Source of the DNA: Eubacterium sp. UBA3782
Lineage (GTDB): Bacteria; Bacillota; Clostridia; Lachnospirales; Lachnospiraceae
Assembly: GCA_002368795.1 (NCBI GenBank)
Contig: DFFG01000080.1
Span: 1,410-25,330 of the forward strand
Length of the DNA: 23,921 bases
Direction: 5' to 3'
The notes under the pieces are model-generated. The model saw nothing but the letters and a program-made list of their open reading frames with translations, was not told the origin of the DNA and searched no databases. How positions within the stretch are numbered: the stretch's first letter is position 1; the number at the start of each line of letters is the position of its first letter. The position numbers and the translations under genes were made by a program. Below, piece by piece: positions 14,754 to 22,482 of this stretch.

Positions 14754-16496
14754 TCAATTTGCTGCCTCGCTGATGCCGGTGATGTCCGGTTCTGCCATCA
14801 GTGAATAGTTGGTATAGTAGACGACAAAGCCGGGGCGTGCACCGCCGGGCTTGCGCAGGTTTTTCTTCTGGGTGTAGTCGATCTCGACCTTTGGTGCCTG
14901 CCGGCCTTTGGAATAGTAGGCGGCCAGGCGGCCGGCCTCCTCAAAGGCGCGGTCCGGAAGCTCTCTGCCTCCGCTTTTTATCACGACGTGGGAACCAGGA
15001 ATGCCCTTGGCGTGGAACCACCAGTCGTTCCCCTGGGCGATCTTGAAGGATACTTCTTCGTTCTGGTAATTATTTTTCCCAACGTAGATATCAAAGCCGT
15101 CCGAGGAGATGTAATGCAGAGGAGAGGAGGCTGTCTGCTTCTTTTTCCCGGTGGGGCCTTTGCGGCGGATATAGCCGTAATCCTCCATCTCGGTGCGGAT
15201 CTGGGCAAGGTCGTTTTCGTCTCTGGCGATGTCCAGCGCAGCTGCGATGCTTTCCAGATGCTCGACGTCCGCCTCGGTGCCCTTTATGCGCTCGGCAAGG
15301 GCTTCAGCCGTCCGTTTGAGCTTGTTGTAGCGCTCAAAATATCGGACCGAATTTTCCCGTACCGACAGCTGAGGATCCAGCGGGACCGTGATCGGTTCGT
15401 TGGTGTAGTAATTGATGCATTCGAGGGAGGATGCGCCTTCTGCCAGGCTGTACCCGTAGGTATTGATCATCTCACCCCAGATCCGGTACTTATCCCGTTT
15501 TTCGGTATCGTGCATCTGCTTTTCCTGCAGCGCCAGCGTACGGCCGTTTCGCTCGAGAGCTGTCTGGATGACACGCCGAAGATCCGCGGACCTCTGGCGG
15601 ATCCGGCCCCGCAGATCCTTTTCCGCATAAAAACTGCGGATCAGCGCAGAGACTGATTCCCACGTCTCACAGCGAAGAGAAGCATACTGGGTGAGGGGAA
15701 GAGAGGCAAATTCAAAGGCTTCCTTGTCCTTAAAGATCATACAGGGAGAGAACTGTTCTGTCCGGATATCCTCCATCATCTGGCTGAAGATATTGAACAG
15801 ATGAAGCCGGGAGGCTTCCTCCAGCGTATTGGAGGGATGATCGCTGTCGATCCCGGCACGGTAGCAGAGCTCCTCGGCCATGACCGGTGAAATGCCGGTC
15901 AGCGTGGTATAGACGGCCTTGTACAGCGGCATCTCCCGGGAGGAGAGGGCGCGGCAGAAATCGTCGTAGGTCACAGACAGCGGATCCTGCTTGCCCATCG
16001 TCTGGGGAATAAAATAGGTCCGTCCAGGCAGGACCTCACGGACTGAGCTGATATGAAAGGGGACGCGCTTGATCGAATCGATGATCACGTCCGTATCGTC
16101 GATCAGGATGATATTGCTGTGCTTACCCATCAGCTCGATCACCAGACGGACAGTTTTGAGGTCGCCCATCTCGTTGCGGTGTTCGACCGCCAGCATGAGC
16201 ACACGCTCAAGACCCGGCTGCAGTACGCCGGTCACCTTTCCGCCGGCCATGTGCTTGCGCAGAAGCATGCAGAAATTCGGAGCGGTCATGGGTGCCTGTA
16301 TATTGGAATCCGTCAGATAGACCAGCGGCAGAGACGCGTTGGCCGACAAAAGAAGCCGGTGATTTCTGCTGTTGTTCTTTACGGTGATCAGAAGCTCGTC
16401 GGGCTCCGGCTGGATGATCTTTGCGATGTGGCCGCCTGTAATGGCAGCATTCACCTCGCTGCGGATATTTGCGATCGTAATACCGTCTAAAGCCAT
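14754..16496 (-). CDS. rqcH: Ribosome-quality-control protein RqcH (NFACT family)
   Basis: RqcH binds stalled 50S subunits carrying peptidyl-tRNA and recruits tRNA-Ala to add C-terminal alanine tails for degradation. The 580-residue protein has NFACT-N (MALDGITIANIRSEVNAAI through ~270), a coiled-coil middle (~280-430) and NFACT-R with GFDIYVGKNNYQNE and WWFHAKGIPGSHVVIKSGG. It is full length for the family, also annotated as fibronectin-binding protein A. In Bacillus subtilis an Asp97-Arg98 pair is needed for tail formation; here the aligned pair reads Glu97-Arg98. The ATG at 16494-16496 has a GAGGA SD. It leads a two-gene operon with the P-type ATPase. Confidence 0.95.
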   Translation of the reverse strand: MALDGITIANIRSEVNAAITGGHIAKIIQPEPDELLITVKNNSRNHRLLLSANASLPLVYLTDSNIQAPMTAPNFCMLLRKHMAGGKVTGVLQPGLERVLMLAVEHRNEMGDLKTVRLVIELMGKHSNIILIDDTDVIIDSIKRVPFHISSVREVLPGRTYFIPQTMGKQDPLSVTYDDFCRALSSREMPLYKAVYTTLTGISPVMAEELCYRAGIDSDHPSNTLEEASRLHLFNIFSQMMEDIRTEQFSPCMIFKDKEAFEFASLPLTQYASLRCETWESVSALIRSFYAEKDLRGRIRQRSADLRRVIQTALERNGRTLALQEKQMHDTEKRDKYRIWGEMINTYGYSLAEGASSLECINYYTNEPITVPLDPQLSVRENSVRYFERYNKLKRTAEALAERIKGTEADVEHLESIAAALDIARDENDLAQIRTEMEDYGYIRRKGPTGKKKQTASSPLHYISSDGFDIYVGKNNYQNEEVSFKIAQGNDWWFHAKGIPGSHVVIKSGGRELPDRAFEEAGRLAAYYSKGRQAPKVEIDYTQKKNLRKPGGARPGFVVYYTNYSLMAEPDITGISEAAN

Positions 16497-16534
16497 AGTA
16501 TCCTCATTTTCCTGTCATTATTGTCAACAGTCCT

Positions 16535-16563
16535 ATTATACACAATTTACAAACCGATTCCAA
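16535..16563 (-). promoter_or_regulatory. Promoter of rqcH-ATPase (minus strand)
   Basis: Read on the minus strand, TTGGAA (complement of 16558-16563), 17 bp, then a perfect TATAAT (complement of 16535-16540). It lies 39 bp before the rqcH start. I see no equally good plus-strand promoter for the radical SAM gene in this gap. Confidence 0.75.
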
Positions 16564-16654
16564 TGCATTAAATTTATTAGAAGCAATGCAGGCACCCTGC
16601 AGCGTTCGATGCTGCCTTTTATTTGGACAGATCTGCAGAAATGAGGGGAGAAAG

Positions 16655-17554
16655 ATGGAGATCCGGAGATTGTCGGATGAACTGAAACGTACCTATGGGC
16701 AGAAGATCTACCGGCTTTCGCTGTCTTCTGGCTGCACCTGCCCGAACCGGGACGGGACAGTCGGCTACGGAGGGTGCAGCTTTTGTTCCATGGGAGGATC
16801 CGGCGAGTTTGCCGCGCCTCTCCTCCCGCCGGAGGAGCAGATCCGTCTGGCGAAGGAAAGAGTCCGGGGAAAGATGCCTTCCGGCATGCCGGAGGAAGAC
16901 TGGCGGTTTATCGCTTATTACCAGGCGTTTACCAACACCTACGGCGACCCGGAACGGCTGAAGGCGCTGTATAGCGAGACGCTCCGGCAGAAGGAGATCT
17001 GCATCCTTGATCTGGGGACAAGGCCGGACTGCCTGGGGCCGGAGATCATGGACATGCTCCGGGAGCTGAACCAGATCAAGCCCGTGTGGGTCGAGCTTGG
17101 CCTGCAGACGGTGCATGAGCGCACAGCGGAGCGGATAAACCGGGGCTATGGACTTTCGGTTTTTGAGGAGGCCTGGCGGAACCTGAAGGACTCGGGCCTT
17201 ACGGGGATCGTTCATGTCATCCTTGGCCTGCCGGGGGAGAGCGCGGACGATATGGTGGAGACCTGCCGGTATCTGGCTGCGCTGGATCCGCCTCCGGACG
17301 GGATAAAGCTGCAGCTGCTCCATGTGCTGGAAGGAACGTCCCTGGCAGAAGAGTACAGAAGAGAGCCTTTTCCTATCATGCCCCTGGAGGAATACGCGGA
17401 TGTGCTGATCCGCTGCCTGAAGGTCCTCCCGGAGGAGACCGTGATCCACCGGATCACCGGGGACGGACCAAAGCGGCTGCTGATCGCACCGAAGTGGAGC
17501 GGGGACAAGAAGCGCGTGCTGAATTATCTGAACCAGAGGATCCGGGAAGCGTGA
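16655..17554 (+). CDS. TIGR01212/YhcC-family radical SAM protein
   Basis: The 299-residue protein has the N-terminal pattern of this family: YGQKIYRLSLSSGCTCPNRDG followed by GGCSFCS, placing the likely cluster ligands at Cys29, Cys41 and Cys44 (a C-x11-C-x2-C spacing instead of the usual C-x3-C-x2-C). Later motifs include YYQAFTNTYGDPERLKALY, LDLGTRPDCL, VWVELGLQT, HVILGLPGE and KLQLLHVLEGT. It should bind a [4Fe-4S] cluster and cleave SAM; the substrate of YhcC-type proteins is not established. ATG 16655 follows the GAGGGGAGAAAG SD; longer upstream readings from 16586 add non-family residues. It lies divergent from rqcH and upstream of the separate yicC promoter. Confidence 0.92.
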   Translation: MEIRRLSDELKRTYGQKIYRLSLSSGCTCPNRDGTVGYGGCSFCSMGGSGEFAAPLLPPEEQIRLAKERVRGKMPSGMPEEDWRFIAYYQAFTNTYGDPERLKALYSETLRQKEICILDLGTRPDCLGPEIMDMLRELNQIKPVWVELGLQTVHERTAERINRGYGLSVFEEAWRNLKDSGLTGIVHVILGLPGESADDMVETCRYLAALDPPPDGIKLQLLHVLEGTSLAEEYRREPFPIMPLEEYADVLIRCLKVLPEETVIHRITGDGPKRLLIAPKWSGDKKRVLNYLNQRIREA

Positions 17555-17599
17555 GAGATAACCGCCGGCATGGGTGAGAGATGCTATCTGACTTCAGCC

Positions 17600-17628
17600 T
17601 TGACGGAACCGGCAGGGTGACATATAAT
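17600..17628 (+). promoter_or_regulatory. Strong promoter of the yicC-remA-gmk-rpoZ-rimO operon
   Basis: TTGACG (17600-17605), exactly 17 bp, TATAAT (17623-17628). This is one of the two best promoters in the window. Predicted start near 17635, leaving a ~100-nt leader. Confidence 0.88.
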
Positions 17629-17632
17629 TACC

Positions 17633-17690
17633 CTGTATTTTTGCGTGCATATCCAGAAATACAGATCAGTTCGCCCTAAATGGGCTGATC
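17633..17690 (+). promoter_or_regulatory. Structured 5' leader of yicC
   Basis: Two consecutive hairpins fill the start of the leader. CTGTATTT (17633-17640) pairs with AAATACAG (17657-17664). GATCA (17664-17668) plus GCCC (17673-17676) pairs with GGGC (17682-17685) plus TGATC (17686-17690). They share G17664, so they are stacked or compete. No U-tract follows directly, so termination is not implied. No known riboswitch was recognised. Confidence 0.45.
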
Positions 17691-17733
17691 TTGTCCGGGT
17701 TTTATCCTGATTATATATGGAAGGGATGTTGGT

Positions 17734-18612
17734 ATGATCTACAGCATGACGGGTTTCGGCAGGGCCGAGATCCAGACAGATGAATTGAAGATCTGCGTAG
17801 AGCTTAAGTCAGTCAATCACAGATATCTGGAGTTTTCCATCAAGGCGCCAAAGAAATTCACGCTGTTTGAGGCCGGCATCCGGAACGTGCTCAAGGAGTA
17901 TGCACAGAGAGGAAAGCTGGACGTTTTCATCACCTATGCCGACTTCACCCAGAGCAGGGTATCCCTCAGCTACAATGAGGAGCTGGCACGGCAGTACCTG
18001 AAGTATGCGGCATCTGCTGCGGAGACCTTCGGGATCAAAAACGACATGACGGCCACCTCGCTGCTTCGCTGCCCGGATGTCCTGACGATGGAGGAGCAGG
18101 AGATCGACGAGGATGAGCTCTGGAAGGAGCTGGAGGCGGCACTGCGTGCGGCAGGAGAGACCTTTAAAAGCTCCAGAAACCGGGAGGGTGAAAACCTTCG
18201 TGCGGATCTGCTGGCCAAGCTGGCCGGTCTGGAGAAAAATGTGCAGCTGATCCAGGAGCGGGAGCCGAAGATCATGGAGGAGTACCGCGCCAGACTCGAG
18301 GAAAAGACAAAGGAGCTGCTGGACAACGCCCAGATCGATGAGGGCCGTATCGCGGCCGAGGTCGTCCTGTTTGCGGATAAGATCTGCACAGATGAGGAGA
18401 CGGTCCGTCTGCTGAGCCATATTCAGAATATGCGTGAGACCCTGAAGCTTGGAGATAATATCGGCCGCAAGCTTGACTTTATCGCACAGGAGATGAACCG
18501 CGAGGCAAATACGATCCTGTCAAAGTCCAACGACCTTGAGACCTCCAATATTGCCGTCGATATGAAGACCGAGATCGAAAAGATCCGCGAGCAGGTCCAG
18601 AACATCGAGTAA
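17734..18612 (+). CDS. yicC: YicC-family endoribonuclease
   Basis: YicC-type proteins are hexameric endoribonucleases involved in RNA turnover and stationary-phase stress. The 292-residue product is full length: it opens MIYSMTGFGRAE, then VELKSVNHRYLEFSIKAP in the YicC-like N-terminal domain, and closes in the DUF1732 region (GRKLDFIAQEMNREANTI, then SNDLETSNIAVDMKTEIEK). The middle is helical and Glu-rich. SD GGAAGGGA (17719-17726) precedes ATG 17734. The order yicC-remA-gmk-rpoZ is a conserved Firmicute cluster, which supports each assignment. Confidence 0.94.
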   Translation: MIYSMTGFGRAEIQTDELKICVELKSVNHRYLEFSIKAPKKFTLFEAGIRNVLKEYAQRGKLDVFITYADFTQSRVSLSYNEELARQYLKYAASAAETFGIKNDMTATSLLRCPDVLTMEEQEIDEDELWKELEAALRAAGETFKSSRNREGENLRADLLAKLAGLEKNVQLIQEREPKIMEEYRARLEEKTKELLDNAQIDEGRIAAEVVLFADKICTDEETVRLLSHIQNMRETLKLGDNIGRKLDFIAQEMNREANTILSKSNDLETSNIAVDMKTEIEKIREQVQNIE

Positions 18613-18623
18613 GGGGACAGGCT

Positions 18624-18905
18624 ATGGCAAGACTGATCAATATCGGATTTGGCAATGCGGTCAGCACCGACAAGGTCATCGCCGTGGTGAGTCCGGTCGC
18701 TGCTCCGGTAAAGCGGATGGTGACCCGGGCAAAGGAGAGCGGCACGCTGGTGGATGCGACCCAGGGCAGAAAAACAAAGGCAGTCATCGTCATGGAGGGG
18801 GAGCGGATCGTTCTTTCCGCGCTTCAGCCCGAGACGATTACCCGCCGGTTTAACGAGCCGGCACAGATACAGACAGAAGAAAGGATCGAGACAGAGGATG
18901 AGTAA
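18624..18905 (+). CDS. remA: RemA/DUF370 extracellular matrix regulator
   Basis: RemA is a DNA-binding activator of biofilm matrix and osmoprotectant genes in Bacillus subtilis. The 93-residue product carries the family core: INIGFGNAVSTDKVIAVVSP, APVKRMV, ATQGRKTKAVIVME and the LSALQPETITRRF end. The last ~15 residues (PAQIQTEERIETEDE) form an acidic tail beyond the core. SD AAGGGGA precedes ATG 18624, 11 bp after yicC. The gmk start lies inside its last codons. Confidence 0.93.
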   Translation: MARLINIGFGNAVSTDKVIAVVSPVAAPVKRMVTRAKESGTLVDATQGRKTKAVIVMEGERIVLSALQPETITRRFNEPAQIQTEERIETEDE

Positions 18906-19530
18906 AGGCCTTCTGACGGTTTTATCCGGTTTTTCGGGGGCAGGAAAGGGCACGCTGATGGCCCGGCTTCTGGAGAAGTATGATGGCTACGCGCTTTCCA
19001 TTTCGGCAACGACCAGGAGTCCGCGGCCAGGAGAGCAGGAAGGTGTGCATTATTTTTATCGGACCGAGGAGGAGTTTCTCCAGATGATCCGGGAGGACGC
19101 GCTTCTGGAGCATGCCTGCTATGTCGGGAACTATTACGGGACGCCCGCGGCGTATGTGGACCGTATGCTGGAGGAAGGAAAGGATGTCATCCTGGAGATC
19201 GAGATCCAGGGCGCGCTGAAGGTCAAGGCAAAGCGCCCCGATACGATCCTGATCTTTGTCACGCCGCCGTCGGCAGATGAGCTGGAGAAGCGGCTCACAG
19301 GACGGGGCACAGAGACGCCCGAGGTGATCGCAGGCAGATTAAAGCGTGCGGTGGAAGAATCCGAGGGCATGGACAAGTATGATTACATTCTGGTAAACGA
19401 TGATCTGGAGGAGTGTGTGGACCGGCTGCACAGCCTGATCCGCGCCCAGCATGACCGGGCATGTTTCCAGGGTGATTTTATTACTGCGATACGCAGAGAA
19501 CTTGCAGAACGAGAGGAGAAAAAAGCATGA
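18898..19530 (+). CDS. gmk: Guanylate kinase
   Basis: Gmk phosphorylates GMP to GDP with ATP and feeds GTP and (p)ppGpp pools. The 210-residue product has the P-loop GFSGAGKGT at 11-19 (Phe in place of the more usual Pro, a form I recall from Lachnospiraceae), the GMP-binding SISATTRSPRPGEQEGVHYF, and ILEIEIQGALKVK. The C-terminal lid and YDYILVND follow. ATG 18898 overlaps the 3' end of remA by 8 bp and uses the purine-rich remA tail (near 18880-18896) as SD. A longer open frame back to 18754 lies within remA and is rejected. Confidence 0.96.
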   Translation: MSKGLLTVLSGFSGAGKGTLMARLLEKYDGYALSISATTRSPRPGEQEGVHYFYRTEEEFLQMIREDALLEHACYVGNYYGTPAAYVDRMLEEGKDVILEIEIQGALKVKAKRPDTILIFVTPPSADELEKRLTGRGTETPEVIAGRLKRAVEESEGMDKYDYILVNDDLEECVDRLHSLIRAQHDRACFQGDFITAIRRELAEREEKKA

Positions 19531-19796
19531 TACATCCGTCTTATGTGGAGATGATCGACAACATCAATAAGGATCAGGAATCAAGGGAGGAGGCTCCCCT
19601 GGTAACCAGCCGCTATTCGGTCGTGCTGGCATCCGCAAAGAGAGCCCGCCAGCTGGTTTCCGGCGCAGAGCCGAAGATCAGCGCCTATGACAAGAACGGC
19701 AAGAAGATCAAACCTCTGTCCCTGGCCGTTGAGGAGCTCTACGAAGGCAAGGTAACGATCCTCAAGAAGGACGAGCCCGCAAAAGAGGAGGAGTGA
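19527..19796 (+). CDS. rpoZ: RNA polymerase omega subunit
   Basis: Omega helps fold and hold the beta' subunit of RNA polymerase. The 89-residue product contains the family core MIHPSYVEMI, APLVTSRYSVVLASAKRAR and PLSLAVEELYEGKV, with an acidic C-terminus. Its ATG overlaps the gmk stop (ATGA at 19527-19530), implying translational coupling. The SD is GAGGAG inside gmk. Position directly after gmk is the standard Firmicute arrangement. Confidence 0.93.
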   Translation: MIHPSYVEMIDNINKDQESREEAPLVTSRYSVVLASAKRARQLVSGAEPKISAYDKNGKKIKPLSLAVEELYEGKVTILKKDEPAKEEE

Positions 19797-21142
19797 GCAC
19801 CCTGAATATACTGTTTATCTCGCTGGGCTGTGACAAAAACCTGGTGGATTCCGAGAAGATGCTCGGCAAGCTTACCGGGCAGGGCTACACGCTGACGGAT
19901 GATGAGGCTGAGGCCGACATCATCATCGTTAATACCTGCTGCTTTATTGATTCGGCCAAGGAGGAGAGCATCAACACGATCCTCGAGATGGCGGAATACA
20001 AAAAGGAAGGCAGATGCCGCGCGCTGATCGTTACCGGCTGTATCGCGGAGCGCTACCGGGAGGAGGTCCTGGAGCTGATACCGGAGGTGGACGCCATCGT
20101 CGGAACCAACAGCTACAACCGCATCGAGGATGCGATCCTTGCGGCGGCAGGAGGAGAGCGGCCGGCGATCCTGGAGCCGTTATCCGGCATACCCCAGGAT
20201 GCAAAAAAACGTCTGCTGACCACAGGGGGCTTTTACGAGTATCTGAAGATCGCCGAGGGGTGCGATAAGCACTGCACCTACTGCGCGATCCCGAAGATGC
20301 GCGGACCCTACCGGAGCGTTCCGATGAACGATCTTCTGGAGGAGGCAGAAACCCTTGCGGCAGGAGGCGTAAAGGAGCTGATCCTGGTCGCCCAGGAGAC
20401 AACGCTCTATGGTGTCGATCTTTACGGCGAAAAAATGCTCCACGTGCTGCTTGAAGAGCTGTGCAAGATAGAGGGACTGCAGTGGATCCGTCTGCTGTAC
20501 TGCTATCCGGAGGAGATCTACCCGGAGCTTTTGCAGACGATGGCCCGGGAGCCAAAGATCTGCCATTACCTTGATCTGCCGATCCAGCATGCTTCGGATG
20601 CTATTCTGAAGCGCATGGGCAGGCGGACGAGCCATGATGACCTGGTCCGCATTATCAAAGAGCTTCGCGAGGCAATGCCGGATATTACGCTCCGGACGAC
20701 ACTGATCACGGGCTTCCCCGGGGAGACAGAGGAGCAGCATCAGGAGGTCCTCGATTTTGTTGATGAGATCGAATTTGACCGCCTTGGTGTATTTACCTAT
20801 TCCCGTGAGGAGGGAACGCCTGCCGCAATGATGGAAGGCCAGATTCCCCAGGAGGTCATGGAGGAGCGCAAGGACGAGATCATGAACCTTCAGCAGGAGA
20901 TCTCGACCGAGCGGGGCGAAAAGCTTGCCGGCAGGGTCATGGAAGTCTTTATCGAGGGCTATCTGTCCGACGGCAATGTGTATGTGGGACGCACCCGCGC
21001 GGATGCACCGGGCGTGGACGGCTATTTCTTTATTTCGAGTCCTGAGAATCTGAATTCCGGGGATATCGTGCAGGCCAGAGTGACCGGCTCAATGGAATAT
21101 GACCTGGTCGGAGAACTCATCACAAAAGATGAGGAAGTCTGA
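19793..21142 (+). CDS. rimO: Ribosomal protein S12 methylthiotransferase
   Basis: RimO is a radical SAM enzyme with two iron-sulfur clusters that adds a methylthio group to an Asp of S12. The 449-residue protein has all three parts. The MTTase N-domain shows SLGCDKNLVDSE, NTCCFIDSAKEESI and VTGCIAERY. The radical SAM centre is Cys157, Cys161 and Cys164 in GCDKHCTYCAIPKMRGPYRS. A C-terminal TRAM domain ends the protein. The text after the cluster (LDLPIQHASDAILKRMGR, TTLITGFPGE) also fits RimO rather than MiaB. The start is GTG 19793, overlapping the rpoZ stop (GTGA), with the rpoZ Glu codons AGAGGAGGAG acting as SD. Confidence 0.96.
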   Translation: MSTLNILFISLGCDKNLVDSEKMLGKLTGQGYTLTDDEAEADIIIVNTCCFIDSAKEESINTILEMAEYKKEGRCRALIVTGCIAERYREEVLELIPEVDAIVGTNSYNRIEDAILAAAGGERPAILEPLSGIPQDAKKRLLTTGGFYEYLKIAEGCDKHCTYCAIPKMRGPYRSVPMNDLLEEAETLAAGGVKELILVAQETTLYGVDLYGEKMLHVLLEELCKIEGLQWIRLLYCYPEEIYPELLQTMAREPKICHYLDLPIQHASDAILKRMGRRTSHDDLVRIIKELREAMPDITLRTTLITGFPGETEEQHQEVLDFVDEIEFDRLGVFTYSREEGTPAAMMEGQIPQEVMEERKDEIMNLQQEISTERGEKLAGRVMEVFIEGYLSDGNVYVGRTRADAPGVDGYFFISSPENLNSGDIVQARVTGSMEYDLVGELITKDEEV

Positions 21143-21195
21143 TTTCTTTTTAACCTCTCCATTCTTAGAGCGGGGAGGAGCAAGGGAGTAACAAG

Positions 21196-21726
21196 ATGAA
21201 TCTTCCAAACAAGCTTACATGCCTGCGCATGGCGCTGATCCCGTTTTTTGTCCTGTTCATGTATCTGGATTTTCCGGCAGCCCGCTATATCGCCCTGGCG
21301 ATCTTTATCGGCGCGAGCCTGACGGATACACTGGACGGGTATATTGCCAGAAAATATCATCTGGTCACGGATTTCGGCAAGTTCATGGATCCGCTGGCGG
21401 ATAAGCTTCTGGTATGCAGCGCGATGGTCTGCCTGGTGCGGACAGCAGAGCTGCCGGCCTGGGTCGTGATCATCATCATTGCCAGGGAATTTATCATCAG
21501 CGGCTTCCGTCTGGTGGCTGCGGACAACGGCATTGTGATCGCCGCTTCCTGGTGGGGCAAGACAAAGACCGTATCCCAGATGGCGATGATCATCGTCGTC
21601 CTGCTGGACATCAACGGCTGGAGGCCCTTTGAGATCGTGCTGATCGCCGCCGCCTGTGCGCTTACCGTGATCAGCCTGATCGATTACATGATCAAGAACA
21701 GGGGCGTTCTCGGCAGCACCAAGTGA
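21196..21726 (+). CDS. pgsA: CDP-diacylglycerol--glycerol-3-phosphate 3-phosphatidyltransferase
   Basis: PgsA makes phosphatidylglycerol phosphate, the committed step to phosphatidylglycerol. The 176-residue membrane protein carries the complete CDP-alcohol phosphotransferase signature: Asp44, Asp47-Gly48, Ala51-Arg52, Gly61, Asp65 and Asp69, with exact family spacing. Several hydrophobic helices surround it (residues 12-40, 85-105, 118-135, 142-165). The start MNLPNKLTCLRM is typical. SD AAGGGAG precedes ATG 21196. The 53-bp gap after rimO contains a CCTCTCC/GGGGAGG hairpin without a good T-tract, so cotranscription is likely. rimO-pgsA-cinA is a common clostridial order. Confidence 0.93.
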   Translation: MNLPNKLTCLRMALIPFFVLFMYLDFPAARYIALAIFIGASLTDTLDGYIARKYHLVTDFGKFMDPLADKLLVCSAMVCLVRTAELPAWVVIIIIAREFIISGFRLVAADNGIVIAASWWGKTKTVSQMAMIIVVLLDINGWRPFEIVLIAAACALTVISLIDYMIKNRGVLGSTK

Positions 21727-21834
21727 TCCGGACGTGAAAAGCGGACCGCCATGCTGACCGTGTATGCGGCGCATGGATAAATAATAAAAAACAGACAAAG
21801 CATTCATCCGGAGGATGTTTGCACACATGATAAC

Positions 21835-21875
21835 AAGGGCGTTATCCGGAAAGGGGATAACTGCCCTTATTTTTT
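21835..21875 (+). terminator. Strong hairpin terminator directly ahead of the cinA-type SD
   Basis: AAGGGC (21835-21840) pairs with GCCCTT (21863-21868) and GTTATCC (21841-21847) with GGATAAC (21855-21861), one bulged T, then ATTTTTT to 21875. It probably ends the operon, but the AGGAGG of the next gene starts at 21877, so no promoter fits after it. The preceding gap (21727-21834) holds only a loose CCATGC/GCATGG hairpin and no gene. Confidence 0.8.
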
Positions 21876-21888
21876 CAGGAGGATGACC

Positions 21889-22380
21889 ATGAGAGAAGAA
21901 ATGAGGCCGGAAGCCGAGCTTGTCGATCTTTTAAGAAGCAGAGAATGGACCGTCACGACGGTGGAGTCCTGTACCGGAGGCGGCATCAGCGCCCGGATCG
22001 TGGATATCCCAGGCGCATCCGACGTTCTGCGGATGGCTTTTGTGACATACTGTGATGAGGCCAAAACAGCGCTTGCCGGCGTTTCTCCAGAAACTCTCAG
22101 GAAGTATACCGCTGTCAGCGCCGAGACCGCCGAGGAGATGGCAAGGGGAGGCGCGGCTCGTGCAGATGCCGATCTTTGCCTGTCGGCGACCGGCATTGCA
22201 GGACCCGGAGGAACCAAAGAATTCCCGGCCGGCCTGGTATATCTTGGCTGTTTCCTTAAGGGGGAGGTCTGCGTAGAAAAGCACCTGTTTTCCGGAGACA
22301 GAAACGAGGTCCGGGAGCAGGCGGCAGAGAGAGCCATCCAGATGGCCGTAGACGCTCTAAAAGCCTATGACCGGCCGTAA
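21889..22380 (+). CDS. CinA C-terminal / PncC-type nicotinamide-nucleotide amidohydrolase
   Basis: This family deamidates nicotinamide mononucleotide to nicotinate mononucleotide in the pyridine nucleotide salvage cycle. The 163-residue stand-alone domain has the active-site ESCTGG (Ser27), the middle FVTYCDEAKTALAGV, AVSAETAEEMARG and the conserved ATGIAGPGG. There is no N-terminal COG1058 domain as in full CinA, so it is PncC/YgaD-like. Two in-frame ATGs (21883, 21889) exist; AGGAGG at 21877-21882 touches the first and lies 6 bp before the second, so 21889 is preferred. A strong terminator sits immediately before the SD. Confidence 0.92.
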   Translation: MREEMRPEAELVDLLRSREWTVTTVESCTGGGISARIVDIPGASDVLRMAFVTYCDEAKTALAGVSPETLRKYTAVSAETAEEMARGGAARADADLCLSATGIAGPGGTKEFPAGLVYLGCFLKGEVCVEKHLFSGDRNEVREQAAERAIQMAVDALKAYDRP

Positions 22381-22482
22381 GCCGGATCATATAGAGAGAA
22401 ATTTTTTGATTTGAGGACGCCCCGGCGTTCTTGCCGTGCCGCGCATCACCTTGCGCAGGCTGGACATGCAGGAGGTTTTACA

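Noticed and set aside
13048..14808. 586-codon open frame antisense to the P-type ATPase
   Set aside because: It lies wholly opposite a gene with every P-type motif, is rich in Asp, Gly and His in a mirrored pattern and resembles no family. It is a codon-bias shadow.
16590..16625. GCAGC/GCTGC hairpin with T-rich tail as a terminator before the radical SAM gene
   Set aside because: The stem is only 5 bp and no upstream plus-strand gene needs terminating; too weak to list.
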